Shown here piece after piece: positions 22,666-31,319 of a stretch of DNA of 64,000 nucleotides. Both the position numbers and the translations under genes were made by a program. Position 1 is the first letter of the stretch. Each line of letters begins with the position of its first letter. Origin of the DNA: Mycobacterium lacus. GTDB lineage: Bacteria; Actinomycetota; Actinomycetes; Mycobacteriales; Mycobacteriaceae. The stretch lies in assembly GCF_010731535.1 (NCBI RefSeq), contig NZ_AP022581.1, forward strand, positions 124,001 to 188,000, read 5' to 3'. The notes under the pieces are model-generated. The model ran no database searches, was not told the DNA's origin, and saw only the letters and a program-made list of their open reading frames with translations.

Positions 22666-24228
22666 GTGACCGTCCAGCAGCCCGACCACAACCTGAACTC
22701 GCCCCGTGAAGAGTGTGGTGTATTCGGGGTCTGGGCCCCGGGTGAAGAAGTCGCCAAACTCACCTATTACGGGCTGTACGCGCTGCAGCATCGCGGCCAG
22801 GAAGCCGCGGGGATCGCAGTGGCCGACGGATCGCAGGTGCTCGTCTTCAAGGACCTTGGCCTGGTTAGCCAGGTGTTTGACGAGCAGACGTTGGCCGCGA
22901 TGGAGGGTCATGTCGCCATCGGGCACTGCCGCTATTCCACCACCGGCGACACAACGTGGGAAAACGCCCAACCGGTTTTCCGCAATACCGCGGCCGGCAC
23001 CGGGGTTGCGTTGGGGCACAACGGAAATCTGGTCAACACCGCCGAACTTGCCGCCCGCGCCCGCGATGCGGGTTTGATCGGTACCCGCTGCCCCGCCCCC
23101 GCGACCACCGACTCGGACATCCTCGGCGCCCTGCTGGCTCACGGTGCCGCCGATTCCACCCTGGAACGGGCGGCGCTCGAACTGTTGCCGACCGTGCGCG
23201 GGGCCTTCTGCCTGACGTTCATGGACGAAAACACGCTGTACGCCTGCCGGGACCCGTATGGAGTGCGGCCGCTATCGCTCGGACGGCTGGATCGCGGCTG
23301 GGTGGTCGCGTCCGAAACGGCCGCGCTCGACATCGTCGGCGCCTCGTTCGTCCGCGATATCGAGCCGGGCGAACTGCTGGCGATCGACGCCGACGGGGTG
23401 CGGTCCACCCGCTTCGCCAACCCCACGCCCAAGGGCTGCGTCTTCGAATACGTCTACCTGGCCCGGCCCGACAGCACGATCGCCGGCAGGTCGGTGCACG
23501 CCGCCCGCCTGGAGATCGGTCGTCGACTAGCCCGGGAATGCCCGGTCGACGCCGACCTGGTGATCGGTGTGCCGGAATCGGGTACCCCCGCCGCGGTGGG
23601 CTACGCCCAAGAGTCCGGCATCCCCTATGGGCAGGGCCTGATGAAGAACGCCTACGTCGGGCGCACGTTCATCCAGCCGTCGCAGACCATCCGTCAGCTG
23701 GGCATCCGGCTGAAGCTGAACCCGCTCAAAGAGATAATCCGCGGCAAACGGCTCATCGTGGTCGACGACTCGATCGTGCGGGGGAATACCCAGCGCGCCC
23801 TGGTGCGGATGCTGCGGGAGGCCGGCGCCGTGGAAGTGCACGTGCGCATCGCCTCGCCGCCGGTGAAGTGGCCCTGCTTCTACGGCATCGACTTCCCCTC
23901 ACCGGCGGAGCTGATCGCCAACGCCGTCGAGGATGAGAACGAAATGCTCGAAGCGGTGCGGCACGCTATCAACGCCGACACCCTGGGTTACCTCTCGATA
24001 CGCGGTCTGATCGCCGCCACCGAGCAGCCCGCCTCGCGGCTGTGCGCGGCGTGCTTCGACGGCACGTATCCGATCGAGCTGCCCCGCGAGACCGCGCTTG
24101 GCAAGAACGTCATCGAGCACATGCTGGCCAGCGCGGCGCGCGACGCCGGGCGCAGCGGGTCGCCACCAACCGAATTCGGCGCCGATGAAGTTCCCTTGGG
24201 CGCCGACGAGAATCGGTCCTTGCGTTGA
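22666..24228 (+). CDS. purF: Amidophosphoribosyltransferase PurF
   Basis: A 520-residue enzyme for the first committed step of purine synthesis: PRPP + glutamine to 5-phosphoribosylamine. It is made with a short propeptide; the catalytic N-nucleophile Cys is C17 in REECGVFG. The glutaminase domain has GHCRYSTTG and GHNGNLVN. The PRTase domain carries the PRPP motif RLIVVDDSIVRGNT (near 388-401). Later cysteines (RLCAACFDG) fit the Fe-S type. I start at GTG 22666 because GGGAG lies about 10 nt upstream; longer frames upstream lack a ribosome site. Confidence 0.95.
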   Translation: MTVQQPDHNLNSPREECGVFGVWAPGEEVAKLTYYGLYALQHRGQEAAGIAVADGSQVLVFKDLGLVSQVFDEQTLAAMEGHVAIGHCRYSTTGDTTWENAQPVFRNTAAGTGVALGHNGNLVNTAELAARARDAGLIGTRCPAPATTDSDILGALLAHGAADSTLERAALELLPTVRGAFCLTFMDENTLYACRDPYGVRPLSLGRLDRGWVVASETAALDIVGASFVRDIEPGELLAIDADGVRSTRFANPTPKGCVFEYVYLARPDSTIAGRSVHAARLEIGRRLARECPVDADLVIGVPESGTPAAVGYAQESGIPYGQGLMKNAYVGRTFIQPSQTIRQLGIRLKLNPLKEIIRGKRLIVVDDSIVRGNTQRALVRMLREAGAVEVHVRIASPPVKWPCFYGIDFPSPAELIANAVEDENEMLEAVRHAINADTLGYLSIRGLIAATEQPASRLCAACFDGTYPIELPRETALGKNVIEHMLASAARDAGRSGSPPTEFGADEVPLGADENRSLR

Positions 24229-24308
24229 AGGGTGTCGATCTATGCGGTCGGCATGCAGCGTGAGCAACCGATACCAGCGGTGGGTGCCGCCCGGTAGCCT
24301 TTATCGCG

Positions 24309-25412
24309 ATGACGGATACCCGCGATAGCTCTGGTAGATCCGGACGCGGCTCGGGCAGCCAGGGCATAACCTACGCATCGGCCGGGGTGGACATCGAAGC
24401 CGGAGACGGCGCTGTCGAGTTGTTCAAGCCGCTGGCGACCAAGGCCACCAGACCCGAGGTGCGCGGCGGGCTGGGCGGATTCGCCGGATTGTTCGCGCTC
24501 CGCGGCGACTACCGCGAGCCGGTACTGGCGGCGTCGACGGATGGTGTGGGCACCAAGCTGGCGGTCGCTCAAGCGATGGACAAGCACGACACCGTCGGCC
24601 TCGACCTGGTGGCGATGGTGGTCGACGATCTCGTGGTGTGCGGTGCCGAGCCGCTGTTTCTGCAGGATTACATCGCGGTCGGCCGCACGGTGCCGGAACG
24701 ACTGAGCGCGATCGTCAGCGGCATCGCCGAGGGGTGTGTGCGCGCCGGTTGTGCGCTGCTGGGAGGCGAGACCGCCGAACACCCCGGCCTGATGGAACCG
24801 GACCACTACGACATCTCGGCCACCGGTGTCGGCGTGGTCGAGGCCGACGATGTTCTGGGGCCCGACCGCGTTAAACCCGGTGACGTCATCATCGCGATGG
24901 GGTCTTCGGGGCTGCATTCCAACGGGTACTCCCTGGCCCGCGCGGTCCTACTTGAGATCGACCGGATGAATCTGGCCGGTTACGTGGAGGAGTTCGGTCG
25001 CACCCTGGGCGAGGAACTGCTCGAGCCCACCCGCATCTACGCCAAGGACTGTCTGGCGCTGGCTGCCGAAACCCACGTCCGCACGTTTTGCCACGTCACC
25101 GGAGGTGGGCTGGCGGGCAACCTGGGGCGCGTCATACCGCATGGGCTGGTCGCCGAGGTGGACCGCGGCACGTGGACGCCCGCACCGGTGTTCGCCATGA
25201 TCGCGCAGCGTGGTCGGGTTACGCGCGCCGAGATGGAAAAGACGTTCAACATGGGCGTCGGCATGATAGCCATCGTGGCCCCCGAAGACACCGACCGCGC
25301 ATTGGCGATATTGACCGCGCGGCACCTGGACTGCTGGGTGCTGGGGACCGTCTGCAAAGGCGGAAAAGACGGGCCGCGAGCCAAATTGGTGGGGCAGCAC
25401 CCGAGATTCTAA
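24309..25412 (+). CDS. purM: Phosphoribosylformylglycinamidine cyclo-ligase PurM (AIR synthetase)
   Basis: A 367-residue enzyme converting FGAM to AIR with ATP. The ATP-binding start ITYASAGVDIEAGD (about 20-33), ASTDGVGTKL (about 75-84), DLVVCGAEPLFLQDYIA (about 110-126) and MGSSGLHSNGYSL mark the family. The C-terminal MEKTFNMGVGM is also typical. It follows purF after 80 bp, extending the purL...purF-purM series. Start ATG 24309 is the only reasonable one, and the N-terminal Ser/Gly-rich tail is normal in mycobacteria. Confidence 0.95.
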   Translation: MTDTRDSSGRSGRGSGSQGITYASAGVDIEAGDGAVELFKPLATKATRPEVRGGLGGFAGLFALRGDYREPVLAASTDGVGTKLAVAQAMDKHDTVGLDLVAMVVDDLVVCGAEPLFLQDYIAVGRTVPERLSAIVSGIAEGCVRAGCALLGGETAEHPGLMEPDHYDISATGVGVVEADDVLGPDRVKPGDVIIAMGSSGLHSNGYSLARAVLLEIDRMNLAGYVEEFGRTLGEELLEPTRIYAKDCLALAAETHVRTFCHVTGGGLAGNLGRVIPHGLVAEVDRGTWTPAPVFAMIAQRGRVTRAEMEKTFNMGVGMIAIVAPEDTDRALAILTARHLDCWVLGTVCKGGKDGPRAKLVGQHPRF

Positions 25413-25452
25413 GCGACCGGAGCACTACGCCGCGCCGATGCGAACCGCGTTG

Positions 25453-25644
25453 TTAACGGCGCCAGTTGTCTTCGTCGTCCCATGACCCGCCGGCCAACTG
25501 GCTGTCGCCGTCGCGCTCGTCAGGTTCATCGGTACCCATCCCTGACAGCTCGCGCTGGAGCCGCTGGAAGTCTGTCTGCGGGGAGCTGTATTTCAGTTCT
25601 CGTGCAACCTTGGTCTGCTTTGCCTTAGCCCGGCCGCGGCCCAT
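25453..25644 (-). CDS. DUF3073 small actinobacterial protein (Rv0810c)
   Basis: A 63-residue acidic protein starting MGRGRAKAKQTKVARELKYS, the invariant opening of DUF3073. The basic N-terminus and acidic C-terminus (DDEDNWRR) are typical. Its function is unknown; it is conserved across actinobacteria next to purM. It is convergent with purM. Confidence 0.88.
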   Translation of the reverse strand: MGRGRAKAKQTKVARELKYSSPQTDFQRLQRELSGMGTDEPDERDGDSQLAGGSWDDEDNWRR

Positions 25645-25803
25645 GGGGGAACCCCCTCGCGAAAATAACGGAGCGGCCTACGAGTAGGCGGCTCCGATCT
25701 CTTGGTGTCGTTATTGTCCTGCCGACAGTTTACCGTGCCGCGCGAGCCGGTGTGGGCCAGCCCTGTCCGGCTTCCCGGACGGCACGGCCGGCGTCACCGG
25801 ACA

Positions 25804-26910
25804 TCATCGGGGACCGCCTCGTAGCCGTTCGACCGCCAGTCGTCCGGCGCCCACCTCGTCGGCGGGGGGCAGCGAGTCGACGTCGATCACCGCGGCCACC
25901 CCGGCGTCAGGTCCGGTCGCCAGGTCGGTATCGGCCGGCAGCCCGCGCTTGAGCAGGGCCAGCGCCACGGGCCCCAGGTCCACGTGCTCGACCACCGTTC
26001 CGAGGCGTCCGACGGCGCGACCGCCGGCCAGCACCGGATCACCGGTGGAAGGCCGCTCCGCGGAGCCGTCGAGGTGCAACAACACCAGCATCCGGGGCGG
26101 CCTACCCAGGTTGTGCACCCGCGCAACGGTCTCTTGGCCGCGGTAGCAGCCCTTGTTGAGGTGAACGGCCCCGACGCCAGGACCGCCGATCCAGCCCACT
26201 TCGTGGGGAATGGTGCGCTCGTCGGTGTCGACACCGAGCCGCGGGCGCAAGGCCGCCACTCGGTGAGCTACTCGGTGGGCCTCATAGGCCCACACGCCTG
26301 CCGGCCGCACACCCGCCTGGGTCACGCGGTGCTGCCAGCTAGCGGACTCGCCGCGCGGGACCAGCAGGTCCAGCTCGATCTGGTCGGCGGGAGCCCCGGG
26401 CATCCGCCGCACGAAGCCTCCACCGGGTAGTGGCACCGCCGCCTCTTGGGTGGGTAGGGCGTCCAGACCCAGGGCTGCGAGCACGGCCGGATCCGCCAGC
26501 TTCGGCCCGATTAGCGATGACACCGCCATATCGGCGGTGTTCGGGGCGACGTCGGACCAGAACACCATCTTGCGCAGGTAGCCCAGCAGCGGTTCACCCC
26601 GCCACGGTTCCGTGTCGAGATAGGTGGTTCCGCCCAGCTCGGTCTGGATCCAGTGGTCCTCAACCCGGCCCTGTCCGTCGAGGCTCAGATTCTGGGTGCT
26701 GGCGCCCTCGGGCAATTCGCTGACGTGTTGGGTCGAGATGCTGTGCAACCAGGTCCGCCGGTCGGCCCCGGTCAGGGTGAGCACCGCACGGTGCGAGCGG
26801 TCCACCAGCACGGCATCGGTTTCGGCGGCCCGTTGCTCGCCCAGCGGATCGCCGTAATGCCAGATCGCGCCGGCGTCGGGTCCGGGATCTGGAGCGGGCA
26901 CCGCAGACAC
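25804..26910 (-). CDS. YgfZ/GcvT-like folate-binding protein (Rv0811c)
   Basis: A 368-residue YgfZ-family protein thought to use tetrahydrofolate in maintaining some iron-sulfur enzymes. The family motif is GCYRGQETVARVHNLG (near 255), matching the K-G-C-Y-x-G-Q-E consensus with its conserved Cys. The N-terminal GcvT-like part includes AVLVDRSHRAVLTLTGADR. GTG 26910 (GTG TCT GCG) gives the length of the M. tuberculosis protein. It is divergent from the aminotransferase-class-IV gene, and the region between is mostly a 56-bp tandem repeat. Confidence 0.88.
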   Translation of the reverse strand: MSAVPAPDPGPDAGAIWHYGDPLGEQRAAETDAVLVDRSHRAVLTLTGADRRTWLHSISTQHVSELPEGASTQNLSLDGQGRVEDHWIQTELGGTTYLDTEPWRGEPLLGYLRKMVFWSDVAPNTADMAVSSLIGPKLADPAVLAALGLDALPTQEAAVPLPGGGFVRRMPGAPADQIELDLLVPRGESASWQHRVTQAGVRPAGVWAYEAHRVAHRVAALRPRLGVDTDERTIPHEVGWIGGPGVGAVHLNKGCYRGQETVARVHNLGRPPRMLVLLHLDGSAERPSTGDPVLAGGRAVGRLGTVVEHVDLGPVALALLKRGLPADTDLATGPDAGVAAVIDVDSLPPADEVGAGRLAVERLRGGPR

Positions 26911-26930
26911 ATACTCAACTCTACGGACCT

Positions 26931-27052
26931 TTGCGATCGCCACGGGGTCTGATGGTGGCGACCCGCAGCGCCCGGCTGCGCCGCGCTTGCGATCGCCACG
27001 GGGTCTGATGGTGGCGACCCGCAGCGCCCGGCTGCGCCGCGCTTGCGATCGC
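26931..27052. repeat. Tandem 56-bp repeat, two full copies plus 10 bp
   Basis: Two identical 56-bp units (26931-26986 and 26987-27042) beginning TTGCGATCGCCACGGGGTCT, then the first 10 bp of a third. The array fills most of the 159 bp between two divergent start codons. A related copy lies inside the dus coding sequence at 50177-50220. It behaves like a MIRU-type interspersed element. Confidence 0.92.
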
Positions 27053-27069
27053 CGTTAGGCTGCTCGTTC

Positions 27070-27960
27070 ATGGCTGGCCAGACGGGTGTGGTCGTCACGC
27101 TCGACGGCGAGATCCTCGAACCGGAGACGCCGCTGCTGCACGCCGATGACCTGGCGGTGGTCCGGGGCGACGGCATTTTCGAGACGCTGCTGGTACGGGA
27201 TGGCAGGGCGTGTCTGGTCGAGGCCCACCTGCAGCGGCTGACCCAGTCGGCCAGGTTGATGGATCTGCCCGAGCCTGACCTGCCTGGCTGGCGGCGCGCG
27301 ATCGACCTGGCGACGCAGCGGTGGGTTCAGACCACCGACGACGAGGGCGCGATGCGGTTGATCTCCAGCCGCGGCCCAGAAAGTGGCGCGGCGCCGACGG
27401 CCTACGTCATGGTCAACCCCGTCCCGGACCGGGTGGCCGCAGTCCGCCGCGATGGCCTGTCGGCAATCACCCTGAACCGTGGGTTGCCCGCTGCCGGTGC
27501 CGACGCAATGCCCTGGCTGCTGGCCGGCGCGAAGACGCTGTCCTACGCGGTGAACATGGCCGCGCTGCGTCACGCCGCCCGGCAGGGCGCCGGCGACGTC
27601 ATCTTCCTCAGCTCTGATGGCTACATCCTGGAAGGTCCGCGATCAACGGTGGTGATCGCCGCCGACGGCGACGAAGCAACGGGCGGAAACCCGTGCTTGC
27701 TGACGCCGCCGCCTTGGTTTCCGATCCTGCGTGGCACGACACAACAGGCGCTGTTTGAGGTTGCCCGGTCGAAGGGTTTCGACTGCGACTACCGCGCCCT
27801 GCAGATCGCCGACCTGTTTGACGCCCGAGGGGTCTGGCTCCTATCGAGCATGACCCTGGCCGCGCGCGTGCACACCCTTGACGGGCGCCGGTTAGCCCGC
27901 GGCCCGGTCGCCGCCGCCTTCGCCGAGTTGGTCGACGCCGCTATCGTGAGCGATCGCTGA
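27070..27960 (+). CDS. Class IV aminotransferase fold: aminodeoxychorismate lyase-like (Rv0812)
   Basis: A 296-residue PLP enzyme of fold type IV. The N-terminal VVRGDGIFETLLVRDG is the family opening. The PLP lysine lies in LLAGAKTLSYAVNM (near 157), followed by DVIFLSSDGYILEGPRSTVV. It could release pyruvate from aminodeoxychorismate in folate synthesis, or be a D-/branched-chain aminotransferase; the first fits mycobacterial annotation. Start ATG 27070 lies just after the repeat. A 31-codon open frame starts 4 bp after its stop. Confidence 0.83.
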   Translation: MAGQTGVVVTLDGEILEPETPLLHADDLAVVRGDGIFETLLVRDGRACLVEAHLQRLTQSARLMDLPEPDLPGWRRAIDLATQRWVQTTDDEGAMRLISSRGPESGAAPTAYVMVNPVPDRVAAVRRDGLSAITLNRGLPAAGADAMPWLLAGAKTLSYAVNMAALRHAARQGAGDVIFLSSDGYILEGPRSTVVIAADGDEATGGNPCLLTPPPWFPILRGTTQQALFEVARSKGFDCDYRALQIADLFDARGVWLLSSMTLAARVHTLDGRRLARGPVAAAFAELVDAAIVSDR

Positions 27961-27963
27961 AGC

Positions 27964-28059
27964 ATGAATTCTGTTGTGGGTAGGCCGGAGCACGGGTACG
28001 GTCGGCCGTACACAAGGAAGGAGGTGGTCCGCGAAATTGATAGCTTCATGGACATGTGA
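27964..28059 (+). CDS. Putative 31-residue small protein
   Basis: An ATG-initiated open frame beginning 3 bp after the preceding stop codon. It encodes a short peptide whose end reads RKEVVREIDSFMDM. The codons for RKEVV contain AAGGAGGTGGTCC, which is 12 of 13 bases identical to the sequence complementary to the 16S rRNA 3' end. That sequence could instead serve as a strong ribosome site for something downstream, for example TTG at about 28036. I do not recognise a family. Whether it is translated is uncertain. Confidence 0.35.
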   Translation: MNSVVGRPEHGYGRPYTRKEVVREIDSFMDM

Positions 28060-28458
28060 GGTGACTGCGCGCTAGCTGCATTGGCTCGGAAGAGCCGGCG
28101 ATCAAAGCGCTGGCGAATTCTCCGCAGCCACCCGGCCCCCGAGCCTTCGGTCTGTCCAACCGGAAATGTGCTCGGGGGTCGTTCCATGTCTGGGCCCGGG
28201 AAGCCACTCGGTCTGCTCAGCAGAGGAACGAGGGAGACGTGCGTGTAGGTCGTGGTGCCGTTACCCGAAATGTGAGTGTTTGTATGGCGCTTGGCAATTC
28301 GGGTAGCGCCTCCTTGCGGCGTTGCGGTCCCCACGTGCGGGAGTGTGGGTGTCGCACGCTCGGCGACATTCGGGCGAATCTCCCATGTCTGAGCGTTGTC
28401 GAAAAGGTGCCCTGAGGGGAAACTGGGTCTCACCCCGGAGGTGTTGCGGAGGTGTCCC
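28060..28458 (+). other. Leader region ahead of the polyol-phosphate cassette
   Basis: About 400 bp between the small open frame and the TagF-like gene. No gene with recognisable content is seen. It should carry the promoter of the three-gene cassette. The AAGGAGGTGGTCC element lies just upstream, and GGAGG at the end positions the GTG start at 28459. Confidence 0.4.
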
Positions 28459-29628
28459 GTGTGCTCCCAGGTTCCTGCCACCACTTGGTGGGTTCCTGGC
28501 GAGCCCGTGCCGGGCGAGGTGGTCGTGTACTTCGCGGACGATCCGCGCCGGCTCTACCAACTTCGTCAATGGCTCCCGGTGTTCGAGCTGCTCGATCGGG
28601 CTCATCCGATCCTGGTTGTGACGCGCCACCCGCAGACGTACGCCGAGCTGGGCCGGCTCACCCGGCTGCGCCGCGTATGCGTGCCGAATCTAGCGGAGCT
28701 CGTCCAGCTATACGGTGACGGCGACCTCAAGGCCGCGATCTACGTCAACAACTCCGCGCTGAACTTCCACTCGCTGGCCGCCACCCGGATGGTTCATATC
28801 CATGTGAACCACGGCGAAAGCGACAAGGCCTGCATGGCGAGCAACCAGGCAAAGGCGTACGACCGCGTCCTCGTGGCAGGCGAGGCCGCGCTGCGGCGCT
28901 ATCGGGAAGCGCTGATCGAGTTCGACGAGCGCAGGTTCGTCCCGGTTGGCCGCCCGCAGCTCGACCTCCGCCCCGCGCCCGTCCTGCCCCCGACCGCACG
29001 GCGCACGGTTCTCTACGCCCCCACCTGGGAGGGCGAGAACGCCGCGAACAACTTCACCTCGGTCGACGTCCACGGCCCGGCCATCGCGGCCGCGGCCCTC
29101 GCGCTGCCAGACGTGCGTGTGGTCTACAAGCCGCACTCGCGGGTGGCGAGCAGTACGGACCACGGGATGGCGGCGGCACACCGGCGGATCGTCGAGCTGG
29201 TGGAACAAGCCGCGCGGCGCGAGCCCGCTGCCGGTCACCGGGTCCTGATCGACGCCGACATCCTGGCGGTCTTCCCCGGTTGCAGCGTGCTGATCACCGA
29301 CGTCTCCTCGGTCGGCCTGGACTTTCTCTATCTGCACGTCGACAAGCCGCTTTTCGTCACCGACCGCCGCAACGACCGAGCCGGGCTCAACGCCCAGGCT
29401 CCCGTGAGCCGCTGCGCCGATGTGGTGGACGCCGCCACGGTCGGTTCGCTCACGGGCACGCTCGCCGAGCGGCTGGCGCGCGACGCATACCGCGCCGAGC
29501 GGGAGGCCATGCGCCGTTACTACTTCGGCGACCCGGCCCCTGGAGAGAACACCAAGCGCTTCCTGGCGGCCGTCGAGGAAGCGTTGGCCGCGCGGCGGAC
29601 GTGGGACCGGCGGCTCCTGGTCCCGTAG
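28459..29628 (+). CDS. CDP-glycerol glycerophosphotransferase-like protein (TagB/TagF family)
   Basis: A 389-residue predicted transferase that moves glycerol- or other polyol-phosphate from a CDP donor. Motifs typical of the TagF catalytic fold are HVNHGESDK (near 114), VLYAPTWEGE (near 184), VVYKPHSRV (near 222) and VLITDVSSVGLDFLYLHVDK (near 278). There are no transmembrane helices, so peripheral membrane action is likely. GTG 28459 is chosen for GGAGG 6 nt upstream. It leads a same-strand cassette with a nucleotidyltransferase and a glycerophosphodiesterase. Mycobacteria are not known to make classical teichoic acids, so the acceptor is unknown. Confidence 0.75.
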   Translation: MCSQVPATTWWVPGEPVPGEVVVYFADDPRRLYQLRQWLPVFELLDRAHPILVVTRHPQTYAELGRLTRLRRVCVPNLAELVQLYGDGDLKAAIYVNNSALNFHSLAATRMVHIHVNHGESDKACMASNQAKAYDRVLVAGEAALRRYREALIEFDERRFVPVGRPQLDLRPAPVLPPTARRTVLYAPTWEGENAANNFTSVDVHGPAIAAAALALPDVRVVYKPHSRVASSTDHGMAAAHRRIVELVEQAARREPAAGHRVLIDADILAVFPGCSVLITDVSSVGLDFLYLHVDKPLFVTDRRNDRAGLNAQAPVSRCADVVDAATVGSLTGTLAERLARDAYRAEREAMRRYYFGDPAPGENTKRFLAAVEEALAARRTWDRRLLVP

Positions 29629-29662
29629 GCACATCTATGGACCCACAACGAGAGGGGTCGGC

Positions 29663-30382
29663 ATGAGCGAGATCCAGGTCGTCATCCTGGCCGCAGGACT
29701 CGGTACCCGGCTCAACCTGCCGCTACCTAAGCCGCTCGCCCCGCTCGCAGACGGCAGGAGCATCCTCGGCCACCAGCTGGACAACCTCCGCCAGGCCTTC
29801 GCCGACACCGCCCGGATCGCCGTGGTGGTCGGCTTCCGGTACGACCTGATCATGCGGGCCGCGCCGGAGGTCAGGTTCGTCTACAACGAGCGGTATGACG
29901 AAACTAACACCGCGCGGAGCCTGCTGAAGGCCCTGCGCAGCTCGCATTCCGGGGGCGTTCTGTGGCTCAATGGCGATGTGGTGTTCGACCCCCGACTGCT
30001 GGAGCGGGCCCAGCCGCTGATCGATAGTGATCTCACGTTCGCCTGCGTGAACACCGCTACTGTCGGCGAGGAGGAGGTCAAATATCGCACCGATGCCGAC
30101 GGCTACCTGACAGAGCTCTCCAAGTCCGTCATCGACGGGCGCGGTGAGGCAGTAGGAATCAACTACGTGGCGTCCGCCGACAAGGCGGCGCTGATCGAGC
30201 ACCTCGAGCGCTGCACCGACCAGGACTTCTTTGAACGCGGTATGGAATCCGCGATCAAGGAGGGCCGGCTGCGTGTTCAGGCGTTGGACATCTCCGATTG
30301 CTTCGTCGTTGAGGTGGACTTCGTCGATGACCTCGAGCGGGCGAACACGGAGGTGAGCAGGATCGTCACGCCCGCCGCGTGA
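29663..30382 (+). CDS. LicC-like nucleotidyltransferase (phosphocholine/polyol-phosphate cytidylyltransferase family)
   Basis: A 239-residue nucleotidyltransferase with the activation loop LAAGLGTRLNLPLPKPLAPL (residues 9-28), where the GxGxR and PKPL motifs bind the NTP. The acceptor part has NERYDETNTARSLLKAL and WLNGDVVF, where the Asp is a metal ligand; VEVDFVDDLERA supplies a second acid. This arrangement is like LicC and related enzymes that make CDP-choline or CDP-polyols. It probably supplies the activated donor to the TagF-like enzyme encoded 34 bp upstream. The ribosome site GAGAGGGG precedes ATG 29663. Confidence 0.77.
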   Translation: MSEIQVVILAAGLGTRLNLPLPKPLAPLADGRSILGHQLDNLRQAFADTARIAVVVGFRYDLIMRAAPEVRFVYNERYDETNTARSLLKALRSSHSGGVLWLNGDVVFDPRLLERAQPLIDSDLTFACVNTATVGEEEVKYRTDADGYLTELSKSVIDGRGEAVGINYVASADKAALIEHLERCTDQDFFERGMESAIKEGRLRVQALDISDCFVVEVDFVDDLERANTEVSRIVTPAA

Positions 30383-30439
30383 CCTCGTCCCCGGGAGCGA
30401 CCCGGGGAGGGGTGCGGCAACCGGCCGTGACGGCGCATT

Positions 30440-31243
30440 ATGAACGGCAGCAACGTCTTCCCGAACGGCTCCGAGCGGGTCTTCGGCCCCTCGTCCACAA
30501 TCCTCGGCCATCGGGGATGCGGCCGAGGAACCGTCGACGGGTTCCTGGAGAACACCCTCGAGTCGTTCCTCGCGGCGGTGCAGTACGGTGTCGACTGGCT
30601 CGAGGTGGACGTCCGCCGCACCTCGGACGACCTGCTAGTCGTGGCGCACAACCCGGCCGATGACGACGGTGTCTTCTACGCCGACATCACCGGTCACGAG
30701 GCGTCCGACCGGGGCTCGCTACGCCTGGAGGAGCTGCTCGAGGCGCTGCCCCCGGGGATCGGCGTCGACTTCGACGTCAAGACATCGATGGAGGACGCGA
30801 CCCGCGAGCGCGACCACACCACCATGGGACGGCTGGCCCCTGTCGTGGTGCGGGAGAGCCGCAGGCGGCCGGTGCTGGTGACCTCGTTCGACCCCGGGGC
30901 GCTGGACATCGCCCGCGAGCTGGCCCCTGGCGTGCCGCGCGGTCTGCTGACCTGGCTCCGGTTCCCGATCGGCCAGGCAGTCGCGGCGGCCGGACATCTA
31001 GACGTCCAGGTACTCGCCCCGCACTGGGGCTCGTTGCGTCCCAACCAGATCGAGCCGGAAGCGCTGCAACGGCCCCTCGAGTACGTCGTCGACCTGGTCC
31101 ACCGCAGCGGACGGGAGTTCCTTGCCTGGTGTCCGCCCCTGGAGTTCGCGCCGGAGCTACTGGCTGTCGGAGTCGACGCCCTCTGCGTCAATGACGTCCC
31201 CGAGGCGCTGGCCTCCCTATTCCCGAGCTCAGCACGGCCTTGA
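30440..31243 (+). CDS. Glycerophosphodiester phosphodiesterase (GDPD/GlpQ family)
   Basis: A 267-residue TIM-barrel phosphodiesterase. The GDPD signature is complete: H24-R25 in LGHRG, E37 in ENTLESF, E55 and D57 in WLEVDVRR, and H70 in VVAHNP. The GDPD insertion and the metal site are thus present. No signal peptide is evident, so it acts in the cytosol. It would release sn-glycerol-3-phosphate (or analogous polyol phosphate) from diesters, feeding or trimming the product of the two genes before it. The gap to the upstream gene is 57 bp. Confidence 0.83.
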   Translation: MNGSNVFPNGSERVFGPSSTILGHRGCGRGTVDGFLENTLESFLAAVQYGVDWLEVDVRRTSDDLLVVAHNPADDDGVFYADITGHEASDRGSLRLEELLEALPPGIGVDFDVKTSMEDATRERDHTTMGRLAPVVVRESRRRPVLVTSFDPGALDIARELAPGVPRGLLTWLRFPIGQAVAAAGHLDVQVLAPHWGSLRPNQIEPEALQRPLEYVVDLVHRSGREFLAWCPPLEFAPELLAVGVDALCVNDVPEALASLFPSSARP

Positions 31244-31319
31244 CGCCGCTCGTGCCGGGGCGCGCGGGGCGGCAACGACGTTCAAGTGCCGACGGCGAGC
31301 CGGCGCAGCGCACGACGAC

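Noticed and set aside
28060..28458. In-frame continuation after the TGA at 28057 (GDCALAALARKS...) as a read-through or selenocysteine product
   Set aside because: The downstream text has no recognisable family and no selenocysteine genes or element are seen; a chance open frame is simpler.
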